Shown here: in pieces, positions 1 to 6,651 of the stretch | Numbering within the stretch: the first letter of the stretch is position 1 | Layout: every line of letters begins with the position of its first letter | From: an uncultured Acetatifactor sp. | GTDB taxonomy: Bacteria > Bacillota > Clostridia > Lachnospirales > Lachnospiraceae | Assembly: GCA_910586215.1 (NCBI GenBank) | Contig: CAJUGH010000020.1 | Location: 15,509-79,508, forward strand | DNA: 64,000 nucleotides | Direction of reading: 5' to 3' | Position numbers and translations under genes: made by a program | Notes under the pieces: generated by a model | Seen by the model: the letters and a program-made list of their open reading frames with translations, nothing else | Told to the model about the DNA's origin: nothing | Databases searched by the model: none

Positions 1-130
1 TCAGTTCCCGAATGGCGTCGTTTACTTTTTCCTTTGTCTTCTCACTGATATTGGGATAGCCGTTCAGTACCTTGGACACGGTGGAGATGGCTACTCCCGC
101 GTAGTTTGCCACTTCTCTTATGGATACCAT
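1..130 (-). CDS. LacI-family transcriptional regulator, N-terminal part only
   Basis: The first 43 codons of a LacI-type repressor; the rest lies beyond the left edge of the window. The protein begins MVSIREVANYAGVAISTVSK, the classic LacI DNA-binding helix-turn-helix with the 'VA..AGVA.STVSKVLNG' pattern, followed by a hinge-like NISEKTKEKVNDAI segment. An AGGAAAGG ribosome binding site lies just upstream of the ATG (reverse strand). The ligand domain is not visible, so the regulated sugar cannot be inferred. It is divergent from tadA, about 310 bp away. Confidence 0.88.
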   Translation of the reverse strand, partial: MVSIREVANYAGVAISTVSKVLNGYPNISEKTKEKVNDAIREL

Positions 131-240
131 ATGAATGCCTTTCCTACAGAATGGATGGTGGTGCAGGATTAGTATAGCACAAAGCCGGATGGATACGTCA
201 AGGCCTATTTCATCTGCCGTTACAATATGTTTCGTTACAG

Positions 241-306
241 GTTACTGTTCACAGGTGCCGCCGCGAGGTGTTTTCACGCGCTTTCCGCGTGACAAATCCG
301 AGACTG
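241..306. repeat. Left-end copy of a dispersed repeat with GTTACTGTTCAC terminus
   Basis: Begins GTTACTGTTCACAGG and continues with CCGCGAGGTGTTTTCACGCG, which contains its own short palindrome (CGCG...CGCG). Closely related copies lie at 49513-49577 and 59212-59280. The right end of the element (GTTGCTGTGAAC...) is absent here. It occupies much of the 131-438 gap between the LacI gene and tadA; the rest of that gap holds the tadA promoter and leader. Confidence 0.75.
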
Positions 307-335
307 CTTACATGATGATTTCTCCATGTGTGCGG

Positions 336-363
336 TTGCAATGTGTCATTTTTGCTGTATAAT
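336..363 (+). promoter_or_regulatory. Predicted sigma-A promoter of tadA
   Basis: TTGCAA at 336-341 and a perfect TATAAT at 358-363, separated by 16 bp. Transcription would start near 370, giving a leader of about 70 nt before the tadA ATG. Confidence 0.6.
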
Positions 364-374
364 GTAACATACAT

Positions 375-409
375 AATATGCTTACCGGGGCAGCCGGTAA
401 GGCATTATT
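375..409 (+). promoter_or_regulatory. Leader hairpin upstream of tadA
   Basis: CTTACCGG (381-388) and CCGGTAAG (394-401) form a perfect 8-bp stem with a 5-nt loop. The flanks AATATG and CATTATT extend the pairing imperfectly. It ends about 15 nt before the tadA ribosome binding site and has no T-run, so it is not an obvious terminator. A role in mRNA stability or translation is inference. Confidence 0.45.
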
Positions 410-438
410 ACTGCCTCCACTCACGGAAAGGAACCCAC

Positions 439-939
439 ATGGCCGTCATAAAAAACATCCCGGAACACTATATGCGCGAGGCCTTGAAACAGGCCAGAAA
501 AGCCTACTGCCTGGGGGAAGTCCCCATCGGCTGTGTCATTGTCTACCAGGGCAGGATCATCGGGCGGGGTTATAACCGGCGCAACACGGACAAAAGTACC
601 CTGGCCCATGCGGAGATCACCGCCATCCGCAAGGCCAGCAAGGTCATCGGGGACTGGCGCCTGGAAGAATGCACCCTTTACGTGACCCTGGAACCCTGCC
701 AGATGTGTGCCGGGGCCATTGTCCAGGCCCGGATCCCGGAAGTAGTCTTAGGCTGTATGAACCCTAAGGCAGGCTGCGCCGGTTCCATCTTGAATATCCT
801 GGAGATGCCCCAGTTCAACCACCAGGTGGCTGTGACCAGGGGGATTCTGGAGACAGAATGCGGGGAACTGTTAAAGCGCTTTTTTACAGAACTGCGGATC
901 CGTAACAAGGCGGAAAAAGAGGCCAAGAGGGCACCGTGA
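439..939 (+). CDS. tadA: tRNA-specific adenosine deaminase TadA
   Basis: Converts A34 to inosine at the wobble position of tRNA-Arg(ACG), letting one tRNA read several CGN codons. The 166-residue protein shows the zinc cytidine-deaminase fold: HAEITAIRKA carries the zinc-binding His and catalytic Glu, and EPCQMCAGAI gives the PCxxC zinc cysteines. The N-terminal MREALKQARKAY helix and RLEECTLYVTLEPC are typical of TadA. I chose the ATG at 439 because GGAAAGGA lies 7-8 nt upstream; an upstream in-frame extension would run through the leader hairpin. Length matches the family. A hairpin follows at 1044-1083. Confidence 0.95.
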   Translation: MAVIKNIPEHYMREALKQARKAYCLGEVPIGCVIVYQGRIIGRGYNRRNTDKSTLAHAEITAIRKASKVIGDWRLEECTLYVTLEPCQMCAGAIVQARIPEVVLGCMNPKAGCAGSILNILEMPQFNHQVAVTRGILETECGELLKRFFTELRIRNKAEKEAKRAP

Positions 940-1043
940 TGGCATGTCTCCTCAAGCCTGGATCAAATCTAATGTGGATCTGGCGGGGTGCAGGAACAAA
1001 TTGCCTTTGTCTTCCTGTTTTTTATTCCTGTTCCCATAAATAA

Positions 1044-1083
1044 GTAAAAGCCGCTCTGTCTTCTGCAGACCAGCGGCTTCTAC
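1044..1083. terminator. Hairpin between convergent tadA and the dCTP deaminase unit
   Basis: GTAAAAGCCGCT and AGCGGCTTCTAC form a 12-bp stem with one mismatch around a 16-nt loop. On the minus strand the stem is followed by a T-rich stretch (TTTTACTTATTT), so it could end transcription of the small ORF and deaminase unit. On the plus strand the T-run is weak. Confidence 0.55.
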
Positions 1084-1119
1084 CCTAGGGTTTCGGTGGG
1101 ATTGGGGCTTAAATAATGA

Positions 1120-1290
1120 TTAATTGCAAATATTTAGTTTTTCTGCATGGGCAGATACAGCGAATATTTCATTGTATACTTTCTTTTTCCATTCCGGCCA
1201 TTTGTTATTTATTTCATCATTTACTTTTTTATATATTCTTTCTTTTTCCTGCATCTCTTTCATTACATTCATACCAATTACATTATTCAT
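1120..1290 (-). CDS. Small ORF (56 aa) overlapping the end of the dCTP deaminase gene
   Basis: I do not recognise this protein. It begins MNNVIGMNVMKEMQEKER and ends AHAEKLNICN, with a central KWPEWKKKVYNEIF segment. It is highly charged and helix-like, with no signal peptide or membrane segment. Its ATG overlaps the last codons and stop of the deaminase gene by 8 nt in another frame. AAGGAAG, inside the deaminase coding sequence, gives a ribosome binding site about 9 nt upstream. AT-rich like its partner, it continues the same island up to the hairpin at 1044-1083. Tight overlap suggests translational coupling. A regulator, partner or immunity role for the deaminase is inference. Confidence 0.6.
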   Translation of the reverse strand: MNNVIGMNVMKEMQEKERIYKKVNDEINNKWPEWKKKVYNEIFAVSAHAEKLNICN

Positions 1291-2749
1291 CTGTTCTGCT
1301 TCCTTTCTTGATTGTTACTATTTCTTCCATATATTGTTTATATGCCCCTTTTTCCATATCCATATAATTTAAAATGGACATCGGGTTTCTTAAATTAGCT
1401 TTATTTCTTTCCCATTCTATTACATTTCCATTCTCGTCCTTTCGCGTCCGGGTATACCATTTTATAGATTTCATAGAAAATAAATCTATAAATCTATGTG
1501 GACCTACCCCTTTAAAAGGGGTGAATAGCACTTTTTCTTCTGCATCTTTTGGATCCTGGGAAATTTCTTTTTTGTAGAATTCCAGCGTCTTGCTTTTAGG
1601 ATAGGGTTCTATGTACACTACTTCCTTAATGCCAGCCGCAATAATATGTTTTGCACAACCATGACATGGAAATGTAGTCACATACATGCTGCACCCTTTT
1701 GTTGATACATGGTTCCTGGCGCACATCATCAATGCTTCCATCTCCGAGTGCACCACCCTGCCATACTCTGTAAGTCCACCTATCCCTGCTGCCTTTATCT
1801 TTTTCTTATTTTCCTCTGAATTCTCTAATCCTAAATTTTTCAAAATACTTTCAATTATCTTTTGCTGTTCTCGTTTATTCGAATCGTATCCGCGGGTATA
1901 GTCTCTCCCATCCTCCTCATCTACAATCTTCCCATCTTTATCGATGGGCCAGTAAACGCCTCCAAATGCCCTGGGACAATCATTTACTCCTTCTGCTATG
2001 ATTTCATTTCCTTTTGCAATAATTGCACCAACTTGCCTTGATAAGTCTGTAGAGCGCAATGCCGCAACATACGCCCGAAACATTGCATATTCATTAAATG
2101 TTGGCGATATGAAGGAATTTCCAAACAATAAATCTAGTAATCGAAAAACACTTTCCTCACACCTTGCCGGATTATCATTTGCGTTTACAAAATAATCTGC
2201 CTGCTGGTAGGAATCTCTCGTATGCTGTCCATTTTTTTCTTCTTCATTATCATCCCTATTTAATATCTGAACCGCCTGTTCTTCTGACAAATTCTTGCGA
2301 TTTATTAAATATCGTTTCCTATCTTCAAAATCTGCTGATATTCCTATTAGGTGAAAACCATCTCCATATGTTCCGCGTAAAAAATCCACCTCATCTGGAT
2401 GTTTTATCGAATCAATAATATAGGCCATTCTAGGGCAGGGACCTCCACCATTATGCTCCCTACAATTTCTATAAATATAGGCACATACTCCCTTCATCAG
2501 AATGGCACCATCTCTTGTTTCCCTGCGAATCTTATTCCCCAAATCCATAAAGTAACTAATTCTATCAAATTCATTTTCAAAAGACATATCTTCTTCTGAA
2601 AACTCTACCAAAATTTTCTGGGATACTTTAATTCTTTCGACTTTGTAATGGAACTTCTTCAAGCTGTCTTCTATACACTTGATGATATCTTCAGAATTTG
2701 TACCTACTGTTTGAATAATACCTAAAACAAGCTCACTGTCCTTGTTCAT
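1283..2749 (-). CDS. dcdV: Anti-phage dCTP/dCMP deaminase (DcdV/AvcD family)
   Basis: A 488-residue protein with the two-part layout of anti-phage deoxycytidine deaminases. The N-terminal P-loop-like kinase half starts with GIIQTVGTN (about residues 10-18), a degenerate Walker A without lysine. The C-terminal deaminase has HSEMEAL (about 334) for the zinc His and catalytic Glu, and FPCHGC (about 371-375) for the zinc cysteines. Family members deaminate dCTP/dCMP during infection and drain the nucleotide pool. In Vibrio the enzyme is held off by an RNA encoded just upstream. I chose the internal ATG at 2749 because AAAGGAGGA lies 4 nt upstream. Strikingly AT-rich against its neighbours and next to a tRNA gene, which suggests transfer. 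The substrate (dCTP or dCMP) is not decidable here. Confidence 0.88.
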   Translation of the reverse strand: MNKDSELVLGIIQTVGTNSEDIIKCIEDSLKKFHYKVERIKVSQKILVEFSEEDMSFENEFDRISYFMDLGNKIRRETRDGAILMKGVCAYIYRNCREHNGGGPCPRMAYIIDSIKHPDEVDFLRGTYGDGFHLIGISADFEDRKRYLINRKNLSEEQAVQILNRDDNEEEKNGQHTRDSYQQADYFVNANDNPARCEESVFRLLDLLFGNSFISPTFNEYAMFRAYVAALRSTDLSRQVGAIIAKGNEIIAEGVNDCPRAFGGVYWPIDKDGKIVDEEDGRDYTRGYDSNKREQQKIIESILKNLGLENSEENKKKIKAAGIGGLTEYGRVVHSEMEALMMCARNHVSTKGCSMYVTTFPCHGCAKHIIAAGIKEVVYIEPYPKSKTLEFYKKEISQDPKDAEEKVLFTPFKGVGPHRFIDLFSMKSIKWYTRTRKDENGNVIEWERNKANLRNPMSILNYMDMEKGAYKQYMEEIVTIKKGSRTDE

Positions 2750-2857
2750 TCTTCCTCCTTTGAACATGGGAAACATTATTACTTTTTTAGAAGTATTATT
2801 TGCAATTTAGAACAGTTGTTTGGTCTCTCGAAATATTGTATAAATAAAAAACGATGG

Positions 2858-2876
2858 ATTGTATTGACAATACAAT
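2858..2876. promoter_or_regulatory. Perfect 19-bp palindrome between tRNA-Ala and the deaminase gene
   Basis: ATTGTATTG-A-CAATACAAT is an exact 9-1-9 inverted repeat. On the minus strand a T-run (CGTTTTTTATTT) follows about 6 nt later, so it could be the tRNA terminator (7-bp stem, 5-nt loop). Alternatively it is an operator in front of the deaminase gene. The sequence does not decide between the two. Confidence 0.5.
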
Positions 2877-2905
2877 TATTTCCACCGCTTTCTTATCTCT
2901 TCAAA

Positions 2906-2978
2906 TGGAGCATACGGGATTCGAACCCGTGACCTCCACACTGCCAGTGTGGCGCGCTCCCAACTGCGCCAATACCCC
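2906..2978 (-). tRNA. tRNA-Ala (anticodon GGC)
   Basis: Reading the minus strand, GGGGTAT and ATGCTCC form the acceptor stem. GGCGCAGTTGGGAGCGC is the D arm. CCACA-CTGGCAG-TGTGG is the anticodon arm with GGC at the centre, and CACGGGTTCGAATCCCGT is a canonical T arm. The 73-nt gene ends with discriminator A, and CCA is not encoded (TTT follows). The horizontally acquired-looking deaminase gene lies directly downstream. Confidence 0.97.
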
Positions 2979-2986
2979 ATAGACGT

Positions 2987-3015
2987 AGTATACCACACTG
3001 GCCGAAAAATGCAAA
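2987..3015 (-). promoter_or_regulatory. Predicted promoter of tRNA-Ala
   Basis: Minus strand TTTGCA (3010-3015), 17-bp spacer, TATACT (2987-2992) preceded by TGG, an extended -10. It sits 9 bp before the tRNA 5' end and could also serve the deaminase gene by read-through. Confidence 0.65.
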
Positions 3016-3052
3016 TACTTTTTTCATTTTCTTACAAGAAACAGCCTTCCAT

Positions 3053-5041
3053 CTACACATCTTCTGCTTCCAGCATCTTTCCCTCCACATACTTCCGATC
3101 CATGTCGTGGCGCAGCTTACGGTGTTCCACTGTATCAAACACAATGGAAAAGTCGTAGTCAGGTGGGTACAGCTTTTCTGCTGCCACCAGGAGTTTTACC
3201 CTTTTGTGGCTGATCCAGATCTTCTTACCAGGCAGCTGTACCAGGAGGACACCTTTTTCATTGGCCTTCTGGCATACGATGCCGATCTTGCGGTCCGGCA
3301 GCACCATCACGCTGTCGCCGCGCTGGTAAGGGATTTCAGAAGCAATCTTTACCGTCTTCTTCTTTATGAGCCGGGGCGTTTTTGTTTCTCCGGACACTGC
3401 CATCCTTAATCCTGCTTCCCCGGGCTCTGTTGATCTAGAACCCGCCTTCCAGGGATTCATCTTCCCGCCCCCTTCTGCCCCATAAGCCTCCATGGCGGCA
3501 CGGCGCAGCATGGATCCAGGCATGCCCAGTCTGCCTGCTATATAAAAGGCGCAACTCTCCCCGGCTTCGCCGATGACCATCTGATAGAGGGGTTTTAAGT
3601 TTTCCTTGTCAAAGCTCATCCTGGCATTGACAATGCCTTCTTCTTTCTGGGCATAGGTTTTCACCTCTGGGTAATGGGTCGTGACCAGGAAATGGGCGCC
3701 GCTTTTCTTCAGTTCTTCCAGTATGGCAATGGCAATTCCCATGCCTTCCGCAGGATCGGTGCCGGAACCCAGTTCATCCATGACCACAAGGCTATCCCTG
3801 TTCACCTTTTTCAGAATATCCAGCACATTCACAATATGGGCTGAAAAGGTGGACAGGTTCTCTGACAGGTTCTGTCCGTCCCCGATATCACAGAGAAAAT
3901 TGCTATGCATGCACAGTATGGCCTTTTTACAGGACACGTGGAGTCCGCACTGGGCCATCATACAGTTTAGGGCCACGGTTTTCAAAGCCACGGTCTTGCC
4001 GCCGGTATTCGGCCCGGTGATCACCACGCCCCGGATGTCTTCTCCCATGGTAAATTCCAGGGGGACGCAGGTCTCCCTCTCCATCAAGGGATGTCTGGCT
4101 TCCTGCAGGCAGATCCGTCTCTCCCAGGTGATGGCAGGCTCCACACCCTGGTATTCCAGGGAAAGCTTGCCCTTGGAGAAACAGAAGTCCATTTTTTCCA
4201 TGGTCTTCATGTTCTGGAGCATGGTCTCCCGGTATTCTCCCACCAGGACCGTAAGCTGGTACAGGATCCGGCGCACCTCGTTCTCTTCGTCTATGCGCAG
4301 TTCCTGTAGTTCCTGGTAGTGTTTTGCCGAGGCCGCCGGTTCTATGAACAAGGTGCTGCCTGTAGCAGACTTATCAATCACTGTGCCGCTGACCTTGAAC
4401 TTGTATTCCTTTTTCACCGGAATGCACACATGGCCATTCCGGATGGTGCTGAAGCTGTCTGACATGCATTCCTTGTGGGCACGGATACAGGCATCTGCTT
4501 TCTCCCGCATCTTCTCTTCTGCCCGGAGGATATCGCTCCGCAGATCTTTCAACAGCCGGGAGGCATTGTCTGTGACCTGTTCATTCCACACCTGGGACAC
4601 AATCTCCTGCCGCAGGTCTTCCAGGGGATCCAGGTTCTCCCCATAATACGCCAGGGAGATCTCATACCCCCTGCCCCTGTCCAGGTATTCTTTCATCCGT
4701 TTTACCGCCGTAAGGGTCTGGGCAACAGCTTCCAGCTGCACAGGGGCAAGACATTGTCCTTTCTCCCCATAGTCCAGCAGTTCCTGGATTCCCGCCAGGG
4801 CCGAAAGCGGTGGTGTACCACACTTCTCTATCATGAAACGTGCCTGGGTAGTCTCCCTAAGGGCGGCTGCCAGTTCCGCCTCCCGTAGAAAGGGCTGTAC
4901 TTCCTGTATGGCTTTCCTGGCATATTCTGTAACTGCACAGGCAGCCCACAGCTGTTTTACTTTATCAAACTCCAGCTTGCTGGCGCAGGCCGGCTGGCAG
5001 ATGCTCTCCTTTCTATTCCTGTCTTTATCCGTCTGATCCAT
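3053..5041 (-). CDS. MutS2-like ATPase lacking the Smr nuclease domain
   Basis: A 662-residue MutS-family protein of the MutS2 branch. It has a helical clamp-like core (about 20-310), then the ATPase with Walker A GPNTGGKT (343-350), Walker B LVVMDELGSGTDP (about 418) and the TTHYPEVK switch histidine. Full MutS2 is about 780-790 residues and ends in an Smr endonuclease domain. Here a basic linker leads to a KRVKLLVAAEKLYPPDYDFS tail and no Smr motif is seen. It may bind DNA structures or stalled ribosomes like MutS2 but lack the nuclease step; this is inference. AGGAGGAAGAAA precedes the ATG. The GNAT gene lies 31 bp upstream in the same direction. Confidence 0.85.
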   Translation of the reverse strand: MDQTDKDRNRKESICQPACASKLEFDKVKQLWAACAVTEYARKAIQEVQPFLREAELAAALRETTQARFMIEKCGTPPLSALAGIQELLDYGEKGQCLAPVQLEAVAQTLTAVKRMKEYLDRGRGYEISLAYYGENLDPLEDLRQEIVSQVWNEQVTDNASRLLKDLRSDILRAEEKMREKADACIRAHKECMSDSFSTIRNGHVCIPVKKEYKFKVSGTVIDKSATGSTLFIEPAASAKHYQELQELRIDEENEVRRILYQLTVLVGEYRETMLQNMKTMEKMDFCFSKGKLSLEYQGVEPAITWERRICLQEARHPLMERETCVPLEFTMGEDIRGVVITGPNTGGKTVALKTVALNCMMAQCGLHVSCKKAILCMHSNFLCDIGDGQNLSENLSTFSAHIVNVLDILKKVNRDSLVVMDELGSGTDPAEGMGIAIAILEELKKSGAHFLVTTHYPEVKTYAQKEEGIVNARMSFDKENLKPLYQMVIGEAGESCAFYIAGRLGMPGSMLRRAAMEAYGAEGGGKMNPWKAGSRSTEPGEAGLRMAVSGETKTPRLIKKKTVKIASEIPYQRGDSVMVLPDRKIGIVCQKANEKGVLLVQLPGKKIWISHKRVKLLVAAEKLYPPDYDFSIVFDTVEHRKLRHDMDRKYVEGKMLEAEDV

Positions 5042-5072
5042 TTTCTTCCTCCTGTTTCATCCAAAAAGGCAA

Positions 5073-5627
5073 TTATTCCTCCATTAGTGTGTCATACATC
5101 TCATATTCCACGTAGCCCTGTATGTCTTCCAGCGCTCCTGGTACCAGCTCTTTGACCATCAAGCATTCCGGACTAGGCAGATGAACCGAATGTCCGGCTA
5201 AGATACCGTGGTCCGACGCTGTCTCAAAGCCCCGGGCATGGTAGTTCCTGGGGTTTCCCTCCACCAGGACAGCTTTATACCCCAGTTCCACCGACCGTTC
5301 AAAGCCATATTCCAGCAATTCCTTGGAAATATGCCGTCTCTGGAGAGCTGTCTTCACAGCTACAGGTGTGAGTATCAGCATCCCGTCCTCCTGGCATCCC
5401 GCCAGCTGAAACCTGGAGAACATGGCATAACCAATGATCTCTTCGGTATCCCCTTCTACCATAATCAGTTCCAGTTCCGGCAGGTAGTATTTCTTGCTGC
5501 GGATCTCTTCCACCAGCGCCCGAACCATTTTCCCTTCTTTCTCGTTGTAATATTCCGTAAATACCTGTTCCACAAAGTCCAGGGATCTCTGTAAATATAC
5601 CGCTGACATTTTCTGAATCTGTCTCAT
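5073..5627 (-). CDS. GNAT-family N-acetyltransferase
   Basis: A 184-residue acetyl-CoA-dependent acetyltransferase. It shows the beta strand EEIIGYAMFSRF, then LTPVAVKTALQRRHISKELLEYGF, which corresponds to motif A with the pyrophosphate-binding helix. Next comes GYKAVLVEGNPRNYHARGFETA, the typical 'G..Y..GF' end of the fold, of YhbS type. The substrate cannot be told. TGGAGGATGGAAC precedes the ATG. It probably forms an operon with the MutS2-like gene 31 bp downstream. The paired-end ncRNA gene ends about 220 bp upstream. Confidence 0.85.
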   Translation of the reverse strand: MRQIQKMSAVYLQRSLDFVEQVFTEYYNEKEGKMVRALVEEIRSKKYYLPELELIMVEGDTEEIIGYAMFSRFQLAGCQEDGMLILTPVAVKTALQRRHISKELLEYGFERSVELGYKAVLVEGNPRNYHARGFETASDHGILAGHSVHLPSPECLMVKELVPGALEDIQGYVEYEMYDTLMEE

Positions 5628-5718
5628 GTTCCATCCTCCATATAGTGGCAGTCATATTATGATCACAATCATATTCTGATCACTGCCATTTTGTTTTCGT
5701 TGGCGTTTTGTGTGCATA

Positions 5719-5745
5719 GTTGCTGTAAACGGAGTAAACAGTAAC
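5719..5745. repeat. Palindromic repeat, GTTGCTGT...ACAGTAAC type
   Basis: GTTGCTGTAAAC-GGA-GTAAACAGTAAC, an imperfect 27-bp palindrome. The preceding bases GGCGTTTTGTGTGCATA are also shared with the copy at 50006, so the conserved block is longer than the palindrome. Other copies are at 12576, 33774, 50006 and 59319. Confidence 0.8.
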
Positions 5746-5845
5746 ACCGTGCGATGCCCCGGTGCCTCCAAAGCCAGGCAGAAAAGGTTCTCCTGTGTGC
5801 ATTGCTTCGGAAGGTTTTAGCATATAGTATGAACTTTCCTATATG

Positions 5846-5891
5846 AAAAAAACCATGGCGAAACTACCCTCTCAGGCATGCTTCACCATGG
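5846..5891 (-). terminator. Intrinsic terminator of the unclassified RNA
   Basis: Minus strand CCATGGTGAA and TTTCGCCATGG form a stem around GCATGCCTGAGAGGGTAG, followed directly by seven T residues. Confidence 0.85.
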
Positions 5892-6231
5892 CTGGAAATG
5901 TATCCCCGGAAACAAAAATATGGCCATACAGCCATACATGTCCCGGACAGAAAATCCATACGGAATCTATTCTCTCAATACCTGTTAAGCACCTTGTAAG
6001 GCAGATACACCGGTAATCCTCTACCGGTATAAGGGCAGACTGCTACACGGACAACCTGCTCCTGCAACTATTTAGCTGGCAGTATCCTCTTTACCCACAA
6101 TGCTTAACATATAATCCTCCTTCAAAAAAATGATACATAGACCTGCCTGCCTAACACTCCTGGAAAAGGGATATCCTTAATGGGAAGATTCTTAACAGGA
6201 CATCCACATTCAGCACGGCTGTCTGGTATTG
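5846..6231 (-). ncRNA. Unclassified structured RNA, about 390 nt, own promoter and terminator
   Basis: A consensus promoter (6238-6267) and an intrinsic terminator (5846-5891) bracket a transcript without a convincing coding region. The core folds on itself: TTAAGCA near 6105 pairs with TGCTTAA near 5990. Inside, ACTGC pairs with GCAGT, and ACCGGTA-GAGGAT-TACCGGT makes a perfect 7-bp hairpin. GAAGGAGGATTATATG opens a 12-codon ORF (MLSIVGKEDTAS) whose start overlaps the 5' strand of the closing stem. I saw none of the hallmark sequences of RNase P RNA or tmRNA. The raiA motif and 6S RNA are families worth testing, but I cannot assign it. The fold was found by eye. Confidence 0.6.
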
Positions 6232-6237
6232 GTTCAT

Positions 6238-6267
6238 ATAATATCACGTCCACGCCCACACTGTCAA
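6238..6267 (-). promoter_or_regulatory. Promoter of the unclassified RNA
   Basis: Minus strand TTGACA (6262-6267), 18-bp spacer, TATTAT (6238-6243): a near-consensus sigma-A promoter with predicted start near 6231. Confidence 0.75.
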
Positions 6268-6352
6268 GGAAAAATTGGAGGGTTCTGTTATAGCTGCATT
6301 ATTGACATTTTTTTATTGCCTTATTAACGCTTATTAGCGCTTTTCTTTTTGC

Positions 6353-6381
6353 TTGACAAAATCCCAGGAAAACGCTACACT
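6353..6381 (+). promoter_or_regulatory. Promoter of the SRP RNA gene
   Basis: TTGACA (6353-6358), exactly 17 bp, TACACT (6376-6381). The predicted start coincides with the first paired base of the SRP RNA at 6388. Confidence 0.85.
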
Positions 6382-6387
6382 AATAGA

Positions 6388-6542
6388 GCCGTACATCTTG
6401 GTGTGTGATACAATGATGAAATTCGGTCTTGCGCAATGCGAGTCTGCGAACCGTGTCAGGTTGGGAACAAAGCAGCACTAAGCAGAACCTTCCATGTGCC
6501 GCAAGGCAGCCGGGTGGAGTTGTGTCACCCCAGGTGTACGGC
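6388..6542 (+). ncRNA. ffs: Signal recognition particle RNA
   Basis: RNA scaffold of the SRP, which binds Ffh and targets nascent membrane proteins. The diagnostic helix-8 apex is present at about 6455-6476: TGTCAGGTTGGGAACAAAGCAGC, broken here as TGTCAGGT, a GGGA tetraloop and AAAGCAGC. GTG/CAC and TCTGC/GCAGA extend the stem. The ends pair perfectly: GCCGTACA at 6388 with TGTACGGC at 6535-6542. At about 155 nt it is intermediate between the small 4.5S type and the large Bacillus type. No clear terminator follows. It overlaps any long N-terminal extension of the downstream radical SAM ORF, which argues for the later start there. Confidence 0.88.
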
Positions 6543-6651
6543 CTTTGTATGCCAAAAATATGAGTACCCTAAGGTATGCTGCGGGGTTGTTGATTTGAGC
6601 GGCAAAGCCATGACAAGTAACACCATGCCTGTATGGCCACGGAGTGTTCCC

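Noticed and set aside
2906..2978. tRNA-Ala as an integrated-element attachment site
   Set aside because: I found no repeat of the tRNA 3' end near 940-1130 and no integrase gene, so only proximity supports it.
6436..6651. N-terminal extension of the PflX-like radical SAM protein
   Set aside because: The first part lies inside the SRP RNA gene, and the rest has no conserved sequence; a good ribosome binding site precedes the later ATG at 6652.
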